Shown here: positions 42,539 through 48,304 of the stretch, piece after piece
How the letters are laid out: each line of letters begins with the position of its first letter
Numbering within the stretch: the stretch's first letter is position 1
Assembly: GCA_910587655.1 (NCBI GenBank)
Contig: CAJUND010000014.1
Span: 1-64,000 of the forward strand
DNA: 64,000 nucleotides
Reading direction: 5' to 3'
Source: an uncultured Agathobacter sp.
GTDB lineage: Bacteria; Bacillota; Clostridia; Lachnospirales; Lachnospiraceae
Made by a program: the position numbers and the translations under genes
The notes under the pieces: model-generated
Seen by the model: the letters and a program-made list of their open reading frames with translations, nothing else
Databases searched by the model: none
Told to the model about the DNA's origin: nothing

Positions 42539-43608
42539 TACTGGTTCCCTCCCATCATTTCAATAAAACGGTCAAACAGATATGCGGAATCCTGCGGTCC
42601 CGGACATGCTTCCGGATGGAACTGGACAGTAAAAATATTTTTACCGGTATAGGACAGTCCCTCGTTAGTTCCGTCATTGACATTGATAAACGCCGGTTTT
42701 GCAACTGACGGATCCAGACCATCCGTATCCACAACGTAACCGTGGTTCTGTGAAGAAATATAGACGCGTCCGGTTTCCAGGTCTTTCACCGGATGGTTAC
42801 CGCCGCGGTGTCCGTATTTCATCTTATGGGTGCCGGCGCCGTTTGCAAGTGCCATCAGCTGGTGTCCGAGGCAGATGGCAAAAATCGGAACGTCAGAGCA
42901 ATAAAGCTTTTTCAGTTCTTTAATGATTTCCGTACACTCCTTCGGGTCTCCCGGTCCGTTGCTTAACATGATACCGTCCGGATTTGTGCCAAGAATTTCT
43001 TCTGCCGGCGTATGCGCCGGGTAAACAGTCACCTCACAGCCCCTGTCATGTAAGGATTTTGCAATATTATTTTTGGCTCCCAAATCTAAAAGCGCCACCT
43101 TTTTGCCATTGCCTTTAAATACCTTCTTTTCTGTGCAGGTTACTTTATCAACTACATTTCCTGTCCGGTATTCTTTCAGTTTTGGCAGGATTTCTCCTAA
43201 ATTGTAATTCTCATTTGTGGTAATCATACCGTTCATCGTGCCTTTTTCACGCAGAATCTTGGTGAGCGCACGGGTATCGATTCCGGCAATTCCCGGTATA
43301 TCATACTTTACCAGAAAATCCTGGATGCTTCCCTCGCAGCGGAAGTTGCTCGGCATACGGGAAAGCTCCCGCACAATATAACCGTCCGGCCACGGACGGG
43401 CGGATTCCATATCCGGCGTGATGCCGTAATTTCCAATCAGCGGATAAGTCATCACGACTGCCTGTCCCGCATAGGACGGGTCGGTAAGCACCTCAAGGTA
43501 TCCGGTCATTGAGGTATTAAATACGATTTCACTGATGATTTCACGCGTGGAACCGATGCTTTGTCCTTCAAATACGGTTCCGTCTTCCAGTATCAAAAAA
43601 GCTTTCAT
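42538..43608 (-). CDS. carA: carbamoyl-phosphate synthase, small subunit (glutaminase)
   Basis: A 356-residue glutamine amidotransferase subunit. The N-terminal CarA domain is MKAFLILEDGTVFEGQSIGS. The class I amidotransferase domain has LSNGPGDP, the nucleophile in PIFAICLGHQLMALANGAGT, KYGHRGGNHPV and VQFHPEACPGPQD. ATG 43608 fits the family start; the frame extends to 43695, but that stretch is the leader attenuator. Expression is probably set by the terminator at 43648-43673. Confidence 0.95.
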   Translation of the reverse strand: MKAFLILEDGTVFEGQSIGSTREIISEIVFNTSMTGYLEVLTDPSYAGQAVVMTYPLIGNYGITPDMESARPWPDGYIVRELSRMPSNFRCEGSIQDFLVKYDIPGIAGIDTRALTKILREKGTMNGMITTNENYNLGEILPKLKEYRTGNVVDKVTCTEKKVFKGNGKKVALLDLGAKNNIAKSLHDRGCEVTVYPAHTPAEEILGTNPDGIMLSNGPGDPKECTEIIKELKKLYCSDVPIFAICLGHQLMALANGAGTHKMKYGHRGGNHPVKDLETGRVYISSQNHGYVVDTDGLDPSVAKPAFINVNDGTNEGLSYTGKNIFTVQFHPEACPGPQDSAYLFDRFIEMMGGNQ

Positions 43609-43715
43609 TTTATGTCCTGCCTTTCCTTTGTGATATGGCATGTTGGCAAAAAAAAAGAGCGAAGCTCTTTCTGCCGTGTGCAGGCAATGCCCCATCCGGC
43701 ATTACAAAGATTATA
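43609..43715 (-). promoter_or_regulatory. carAB leader region
   Basis: From a TATAAT at 43710-43715 (no good -35 seen) to the carA ATG. It holds a hairpin AATGCC/GGCATT (about 43686-43703), an alternative TGCCG/CGGCA pairing across it, and then an intrinsic terminator. The arrangement is that of a transcription attenuator. I found no PyrR-type or T-box consensus, so the signal is unknown. Confidence 0.55.
43648..43673 (-). terminator. attenuator terminator upstream of carA
   Basis: On the minus strand AAAGAGC-TTC-GCTCTTT (43654-43670) followed by nine T, 40 nt before the carA start. Its place between promoter and gene implies conditional readthrough. Confidence 0.8.
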
Positions 43716-43784
43716 GAAAGTCTATCATAAGACGGCATTTTTTTCAACCTTTTCGGGGAAGAAAATAAATAAGCCTGGATTCCA

Positions 43785-44399
43785 TTATTCTTTTCGGACA
43801 CCGTCCTTAAATGCAAAGAAAACCATTTCACTTAGATCATCATTACAAAGTACCCCGTCCAGATAATAACCATCTCCGGCAGTTGGAACTTTTTCATAAG
43901 CCAGAAATGTGTAATCATCTATTTCACTATGAAATATTTCCCCCAGATAATCCAGTTCTTCTTCCGCCAGAACTTCCTGGGTCACCAGTTCGTCAAACAC
44001 AAACCCATTCCGGTTTTCTGACCTCCTGTCTGTGCCTTCCATCTGATGTCCAGCATCTCCTGCCGGATTCCCTTCTGAATATTCCTCTTCTTCCGACAGA
44101 TAAACAGAAAGATATGTTTGTTTTAACTTCTGGTACTCATCCTGGCTTACTGTAAATGATATTCCTGTTTTTGTATCAAATCCTCCTCTGTAATGAAAGT
44201 ATCTGATATTCTCTACACTTGATGGCAGTGATTTCGGATAATGCTGTAATAAACGGTCTGTTTTATTAATAAAAGAACCGTAACTGGAAAATGAGGTTCT
44301 TTCCCTGGGTACAATATTCTCTAAAAAAACCTTCCAAATTGCACAGCCAAAGATAAAAAACAGACTTATAAATACAAACGCTCGAAACTTTTTTGACAT
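43785..44399 (-). CDS. putative immunity-type membrane protein, copy F
   Basis: A 204-residue protein with one N-terminal membrane span (AFVFISLFFIFGCAIWKVFL) and a domain of about 170 residues. It shares with five neighbours the pattern LPSS-EN-RYFHY, GISFTVSQDEYQKLKQTYLS, FVFDE-VT, LDYLGEIFH, DYTFLAYE, LDGVLCNDDLSEMVFF. By its N-terminus (IVPRERTSFSSYGSF) it belongs to the subtype shared with copy B at 46662. It lies 29 nt after CT module 5, which ends in the same short way as the module before copy B. A cognate immunity role is inferred from this pairing. No database family is recognised. Confidence 0.7.
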   Translation of the reverse strand: MSKKFRAFVFISLFFIFGCAIWKVFLENIVPRERTSFSSYGSFINKTDRLLQHYPKSLPSSVENIRYFHYRGGFDTKTGISFTVSQDEYQKLKQTYLSVYLSEEEEYSEGNPAGDAGHQMEGTDRRSENRNGFVFDELVTQEVLAEEELDYLGEIFHSEIDDYTFLAYEKVPTAGDGYYLDGVLCNDDLSEMVFFAFKDGVRKE

Positions 44400-44428
44400 A
44401 AAAGTTCTCCTTGTTTTTTATATCCACA

Positions 44429-44716
44429 CTAATACATATGGTATTCGATATTACTATCTGACTTTTTCCAGAGTGTTTCTCCAACAGCAACACCGTATAA
44501 TTCATAACATCTGGCAAGTCCCAGTGCATTCATTTTATCGAGAATATCCAACAGCGGGAAATCGTACAAATCTATGATATAATATATAAATTCCATATAA
44601 TACTGTTCTAAATCCGGATCATAAATACAATGCATGGTTATTCCTGCATCAGCCTTATTATATATACCAAACGCACCTATATTTAAAAGTGCATCCATAT
44701 TCTGTTTCCCATTCAC
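44429..44716 (-). CDS. orphan C-terminal module (CT5)
   Basis: A 95-residue ORF without signal peptide (MNGKQNMDALLNIGAFGIYN start). GAFGIYNKADAGITMHCIYD, MEFIYYIIDLYDFPL and ALGLARCYELYG match the last 95 residues of the large protein at 48301 (AAFGTFNDADAGITLHCVYD, MDFRYYLIDYYDFPL, MLGLAQGYELYG). It ends early with WKKSDSNIEYHMY. Compared with CT2, two extra bases upstream (the TATCC context near 44737) put its N-terminal extension out of frame. It may be silent donor DNA for recombination rather than an expressed protein. Confidence 0.65.
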   Translation of the reverse strand: MNGKQNMDALLNIGAFGIYNKADAGITMHCIYDPDLEQYYMEFIYYIIDLYDFPLLDILDKMNALGLARCYELYGVAVGETLWKKSDSNIEYHMY

Positions 44717-44752
44717 AAAATACGGTAAATACCGGATACAGTCTGCCCGTAC

Positions 44753-45349
44753 TTATATCTCAGTGTTCCTTTTTTCATTCCGAATCCCGTCATGTATATA
44801 AAAAATAATCATTTCATTCCTGTCATCATTGCATATAACTCCGCGCAGATAATAGGAAGGATGTCTGCTTGCACATATATCATATGCCAGCACCTTATAG
44901 GAATCCTCCACCCCTTCATGGAAAAGCGATTTCAGATTATCCAGACCTTCATCCTCCAGAAATTCCGTGGTCACTTTTTCATCAAATACATACCAGAAAA
45001 ATATATCCCGCAGATGCTCCGCTTCCTCTTCCCGAAAAAATGCCAGGTATGCTTCTTTCATGTCCTGATACTCTTCCGTGTCCAGCGTAAAAGAAATACC
45101 ATTTATGTAATCAAGGAAAAAAAATCCATCATAATAAATATATCTGGGATTCTCTGCACTGACCGGCAGCTTTTCCGGAAAAAAGCCATCAGATTCAAAT
45201 CTTGGATCAGGATTCGTCAAACGGAAAAACTGGTCAGAACTTATAAACCACCTCCTCGGCCACGCCCTTCCCCATAAAAAATATATGAGCAAAAGAATAC
45301 AGGGTACTGCTACGCAGACTTTCTTTTTTATTTTCCTGTGCTTTTTCAT
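44753..45349 (-). CDS. putative immunity-type membrane protein, copy E
   Basis: A 198-residue single-span protein (KKKVCVAVPCILLLIYFLWG) of the local paralogous family. By eye it is about nine-tenths identical to copy A (47714), so it is a recent duplicate. Key motifs are LPVSAENPRYIYYDGFF, GISFTLDTEEYQDMKEAYLA, YVFDEKVTTEFLEDEGLDNL and LRGVICNDD. It starts in an ATGA overlapping the last codon of a 14-residue remnant of the CT module (FYDSWFERLVKSI), exactly as copy A overlaps the large gene. Role inferred, as for the other copies. Confidence 0.7.
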   Translation of the reverse strand: MKKHRKIKKKVCVAVPCILLLIYFLWGRAWPRRWFISSDQFFRLTNPDPRFESDGFFPEKLPVSAENPRYIYYDGFFFLDYINGISFTLDTEEYQDMKEAYLAFFREEEAEHLRDIFFWYVFDEKVTTEFLEDEGLDNLKSLFHEGVEDSYKVLAYDICASRHPSYYLRGVICNDDRNEMIIFYIHDGIRNEKRNTEI

Positions 45350-45390
45350 ATGGATTTCACCAGCCTTTCAAACCACGAATCATAAAATTT
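45346..45390 (-). pseudogene. CT module remnant 4 (last 14 codons)
   Basis: The frame reads KFYDSWFERLVKSI then TGA, the same end as the large protein at 48301. Everything upstream of it in the module is gone; the stop of copy D lies 8 nt away. It marks where a fifth cassette once stood. Confidence 0.75.
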
Positions 45391-45397
45391 TGCCTGA

Positions 45398-46036
45398 TTA
45401 CTTCCTGCTTTTTCGAAACATGTCCGTAAAGCCAAACATAACCACCTCGTTTGTCTCATCATTACATAAAATGCCTTCCAGACCACAGCGCTCTCCACCC
45501 TCCGAATCCCCTTTGTATGCCAGTATTGTGTAATGCTCCGCTGAATCATGAAACACCTCTTCTAAATATTCCAGTTCCTCTTTCTTTAGAAAGTCAGTTG
45601 TCAGCTTTTCATCAAACACATAATCTGATTTCCATTTTTCTGCCCAGTCCGGAACTTCCCCATATTTGGACATCCATTCTTCCTGATATTCCTGATGGTC
45701 TTCTTCTTCATCTGCGGCATAAAGCGGCAGATACCGCTCTTTTTGTTCCTGGTATTCTTCCTCGTCCAGTATAAAAGAAACCGCTGTCTTTGTATCAAAC
45801 ATCCACTTATGATAATAATAGTTGACATTTCCTGCACTGGAAGGCAGTTTCTCCGGATAAGAGGCCGGCACATTACTCATTTCATGATAAAAAAAGACAT
45901 AATTAACGAACCATCTTTTCGGCCATGCCCTGCCCCACAAAGCGTACGCGAAAAGAATACAAACCATTGCTATACAGATGCCCACCACCCGCTTTCCTTG
46001 TTTTTCCAAACGGACTTCACCTGCCTTTCGAGCCAT
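45398..46036 (-). CDS. putative immunity-type membrane protein, copy D
   Basis: A protein of up to 212 residues with one span (VVGICIAMVCILFAYALWG) followed by GRAWPKRWF, the subtype of copies A and E. Shared motifs are YPEKLPSSAGNVNYYYH, AVSFILDEEEYQEQKERYL, YVFDEKLTTDFLKKEELEYL and LEGILCNDETNE. It has an extra acidic insert (EEEDHQEYQEEWMSKYG). Alignment with copies A and E puts the ancestral start at TTG 46009 (LEKQGK); the first nine residues from ATG 46036 are CT-tail DNA read through. Role inferred. Confidence 0.68.
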   Translation of the reverse strand: MARKAGEVRLEKQGKRVVGICIAMVCILFAYALWGRAWPKRWFVNYVFFYHEMSNVPASYPEKLPSSAGNVNYYYHKWMFDTKTAVSFILDEEEYQEQKERYLPLYAADEEEDHQEYQEEWMSKYGEVPDWAEKWKSDYVFDEKLTTDFLKKEELEYLEEVFHDSAEHYTILAYKGDSEGGERCGLEGILCNDETNEVVMFGFTDMFRKSRK

Positions 46037-46071
46037 TAATTATAAAACTGCTTTTTCCCTCCCTTCTTCCA
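46036..46071 (-). pseudogene. CT module remnant in front of copy D
   Basis: The frame reads WKKGGKKQFYN then TAA, matching WKKGAEKQFYD near the end of the large protein. The following bases still resemble the SWFERLVKSI coding DNA but are cut off by the stop. The upstream side meets the IS remnant. Confidence 0.65.
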
Positions 46072-46345
46072 TTAAAAGAATTAGGCGTTTGCAAAACGCC
46101 ACCAGCCGCATAAATACGGCTTTTTTTGTTGCAAAAAACAAATAACGCCTCACCAGATAAGGTATAATAGAGTTGCCAGAAACCATTAACCATGCACCCA
46201 GAAAAGGAGTTATTCTGATACCTATGATACCATATAAACAGCTTTGTTTGGCAGATATTTTTTCAGATTGCCAGGAAAAATTTGAAAATGACAAACCTGC
46301 GTTTCTGTCTCTATTAGAACAGCATATCGACCTTGATGGCTAAAA
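46072..46345. mobile_element. insertion-sequence remnant
   Basis: About 270 bp that interrupts the cassette array. It separates copy C, cut off after its N-terminus, from the CT tail before copy D. It contains the start of a transposase on the plus strand, a promoter-like GGTATAATAG near 46163 and a hairpin GGCGTTT/AAACGCC (46084-46100). One edge meets a T9-G7 homopolymer (about 46347-46362). I could not identify terminal inverted repeats or a target duplication, so the borders are approximate. Confidence 0.55.
46224..46343 (+). pseudogene. transposase N-terminal fragment
   Basis: A 39-residue ORF with AAAAGGAG upstream: MIPYKQLCLADIFSDCQEKF followed by ENDKPAFLSLLEQHIDLDG and a stop. This is the N-terminus of a DDE transposase common in Lachnospiraceae (PY.QL.LADIF.DCQ..F.NDKPAFLSLLE..IDLD, recalled from memory). 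The catalytic part is absent. Confidence 0.6.
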
Positions 46346-46388
46346 TTTTTTTTTGGGGGGGATAGGGAGCTGGAACACCGGCTGAATT

Positions 46389-46553
46389 CTAATAAAAAAT
46401 CGTATAGCTGATGAACCATCTCTGGGAATATGGAAGTATTTTTGATTCGTGTAAAAACCATATACCCGGAAAGTAAAAAACAAAAAATATGATTCCTGCC
46501 GCCAGCAGAACTCCCTTTTCGGCTTCACTCATTATTTTCCTCTTCACCAGCAT
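46389..46553 (-). pseudogene. putative immunity-type protein, copy C, truncated
   Basis: The frame from ATG 46553 gives MLVKRKIMSEAEKG, a membrane span (VLLAAGIIFFVFYFPGIWFL) and RWFISYTIFY, matching RWFVNYVFFY of copy D, then stops. The extracellular domain is missing and the IS remnant lies just downstream. It overlaps the end of the CT3 remnant, as intact pairs do. Confidence 0.65.
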
Positions 46554-46687
46554 ACCACTGCCCTCTAAAATCATAGTAGTCAATCAGATAGTATATATAA
46601 TCCATTGTATATTCTCATTTTTCTCTCTGGAGAAACTGACATATAAACCTCTGTGTTATGTTTATTTAGGACACTCTCCGCTGCTTT
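46525..46687 (-). pseudogene. CT module remnant 3, with internal deletion and frameshift
   Basis: The frame at 46616-46687 reads KAAESVLNKH then NTEVYMSVSPERKM, against KAVESVLNQY then NTEVYLSVSPDKKM in the large protein. A different frame at 46525-46614 reads EYTMDYIYYLIDYYDF, against KYTMDFRYYLIDYYDF. The roughly 40 residues in between are deleted and the frame is shifted. This remnant covers more of the N-terminal side of the module than CT2 or CT5, so the array arose by duplication of a longer unit. Confidence 0.75.
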
Positions 46688-47390
46688 TTACTACTTTTTC
46701 CATATTACTGCAGTAATGCAGTTTTGCTGAATTGCACACAGACGGCTGCCCGTATTGTTCGCTGGCTTTCCGGTAAATAGTCCGGACTCCAAAAAAAGCA
46801 AATTCATGCGTATCATCATTGAAAAGTATCCCGTTTAACCAATAAGCGTCTTCCTGACCTTTCATTTTTTCATCAGCCAGTATTGTATAATCTTCTATTT
46901 TATTTCGGGATATTTTTTCTAAATAATCCAGCCCCCCTTCTTTAAAAATTTCCGCAGTCACGGTACTGTTAAATTCATATATAGTTCCTCCTGACGTTTC
47001 CCATTCTTTGCAACTCTTCTGATAGTCTTCCAGTGACTGCTGGGTTTCCCGCAAATACTCTTCTTTCCTTTCTTTGTATCGTGACAGGTATGTTTCCTTT
47101 AAATCCTGATATGCATCCCCGCTTACCGTAAAGGACATCCCAGCATTTATAACAATGCCGCTTCTGCCATAGTAATATCTGATATCCTCCGCCACTGCTG
47201 GCAGCTCCGGCGGGTAGTTCCGTCCTGCAAAATCTGCTCTCTCCCTAAAAGACTGGTAATTAAAAAACAGGGTTCTCTTCCACGGAATAACATACTGAAA
47301 AAACAATATCCAGTTTGCCCAGCAAAGCACAACAGCAAAGATTATCCACAAAATCCTTCTGCCTTTTCGGAATGCTTTTCTTCCTTTCAT
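46662..47390 (-). CDS. putative immunity-type membrane protein, copy B
   Basis: A single-span protein (ILWIIFAVVLCWANWILFF) followed by VIPWKRTLFFNYQSF, the subtype shared with copy F. Family motifs are LPAVAEDIRYYYGRS, GMSFTVSGDAYQDLKETYLS, LDYLEKISRNKIEDYTILAD and LNGILFNDDTHEFAFF. The last 30 residues (after RTIYRKA) extend past the family end and are translated from CT3 remnant DNA in another frame. ATG 47390 begins one base after the CT2 stop; an in-frame ATG 47411 lies inside CT2. Role inferred. Confidence 0.68.
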   Translation of the reverse strand: MKGRKAFRKGRRILWIIFAVVLCWANWILFFQYVIPWKRTLFFNYQSFRERADFAGRNYPPELPAVAEDIRYYYGRSGIVINAGMSFTVSGDAYQDLKETYLSRYKERKEEYLRETQQSLEDYQKSCKEWETSGGTIYEFNSTVTAEIFKEGGLDYLEKISRNKIEDYTILADEKMKGQEDAYWLNGILFNDDTHEFAFFGVRTIYRKASEQYGQPSVCNSAKLHYCSNMEKVVKSSGECPK

Positions 47391-47391
47391 T

Positions 47392-47757
47392 TCAGTACGT
47401 CCAATATCCACGAATTCCCTCCTGTTTGTTCCATGCCGCTTCCCCTGTCACGACACCATACAGCTCATAACTTCTGGCAAGCCCCAGTGCATTCATGTAA
47501 TCCAGTTCTTCATATAGTGTAAAATCATACAAGTCTATAATATAATAGATAAACTCCATGTAATACTGTTGTTCTTCAGAATTAAATGTGCAATGCATTG
47601 TTATACCTGCGTCAGCCTTATGATAAATGCCAAAAGCTCCTATATTTAAAAGTGCATCCATATTCTGTTTCCCATTCACAAAATACGATAAATACCATAC
47701 AGTCTGCCCATACTTATATCTCCGTGTCCCTTTTTTCATTCCGTATCCCATCCACAA
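47392..47757 (-). CDS. orphan C-terminal module (CT2)
   Basis: A frame of up to 121 residues without signal peptide. The core GAFGIYHKADAGITMHCTF, YMEFIYYIIDLYDFTL and ALGLARSYELYG matches the C-terminus of the large protein; it ends early as WNKQEGIRGYWTY. The first 25 residues come from copy A's 3' end read in another frame (44-nt overlap). The first possible start is TTG 47757, then ATG 47751; none has a clear ribosome binding site. It pairs with copy B downstream. It may be an unexpressed cassette. Confidence 0.62.
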   Translation of the reverse strand: MWMGYGMKKGTRRYKYGQTVWYLSYFVNGKQNMDALLNIGAFGIYHKADAGITMHCTFNSEEQQYYMEFIYYIIDLYDFTLYEELDYMNALGLARSYELYGVVTGEAAWNKQEGIRGYWTY

Positions 47758-48304
47758 TATTAAAAATAATTATTTCATTCTTGTCATCATTGCAAATAAC
47801 CCCACGCAGATAATAGGAAGGATGTCCGCTTGCACATATATCATATGCCAGCACCTTATAGGAATCCTCCACCCCTTCATGGAAAAGCGATTTCAGATTA
47901 TCCAGACCTTCATCCTCCAGAAATTCCGTGGTCACTTTTTCATCAAATACATACCAGAAAAATATATCCCGCATATGCTCCGCTTCCTCTTCCTGAAAAA
48001 ATGCCAGGTATGCTTCTTTCATGTCCTGATACTTTTCCGCATCCAACGTAAAGGAAATACCAGCTATGTTATCAAAAAAACCATCATAATAAATATATCT
48101 GGGATTCTCTGCGCTGACCGGCAGCTTTTCCGGAAAAAAGCCAGTGAATTCATATTTCGGATCAGGATTCGCCAAACGCAAAAACTGGTCAGAACTTATA
48201 AACCACCTCCTCGGCCACGCCCTTCCCCATAAAAAATATATGAGCAAAAGAATACAGGGCACTGCTATGCAGACTTTCTTTTTTATTTTCCCGTGCTTTT
48301 TCAT
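47714..48304 (-). CDS. putative immunity-type membrane protein, copy A
   Basis: A 196-residue protein: a lysine-rich cytosolic start (MKKHGKIKKK), one span (VCIAVPCILLLIYFLWG), then a domain with LPVSAENPRYIYYDGFF, GISFTLDAEKYQDMKEAYLA, YVFDEKVTTEFLEDEGLDNL, SLFHEGVEDSYKVLAYD and LRGVICNDDKNE. Its ATG overlaps the stop of the large secreted protein in an ATGA, so the two are translated together, the usual position of an immunity gene. I know of no named family. If the large protein is a toxin, this is its best candidate immunity partner. Confidence 0.72.
   Translation of the reverse strand: MKKHGKIKKKVCIAVPCILLLIYFLWGRAWPRRWFISSDQFLRLANPDPKYEFTGFFPEKLPVSAENPRYIYYDGFFDNIAGISFTLDAEKYQDMKEAYLAFFQEEEAEHMRDIFFWYVFDEKVTTEFLEDEGLDNLKSLFHEGVEDSYKVLAYDICASGHPSYYLRGVICNDDKNEIIIFNIVDGIRNEKRDTEI

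Larger units (their letters stand above)
44429..45390 (-). repeat. duplicated unit: CT tail + copy E + CT5 (partner 47392-48345)
   Basis: The stretch from the CT tail through copy E to CT5 is collinear and highly similar to 47392-48345 (CT1 tail, copy A, CT2), including non-coding and overlapping bases. It is a direct repeat of roughly 0.95 kb with about 2.9 kb between copies. Confidence 0.7.

Noticed and set aside
43609..43784. PyrR-binding loop or T-box in the carAB leader
   Set aside because: No PyrR anti-antiterminator consensus and no T-box AGGGTGGNACCGCG sequence is visible.
45346..45549. 67-residue ORF ending in FYDSWFERLVKSI
   Set aside because: Only the last 14 codons are homologous to the C-terminal module; the rest is copy D read in another frame. 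I annotate just the remnant.
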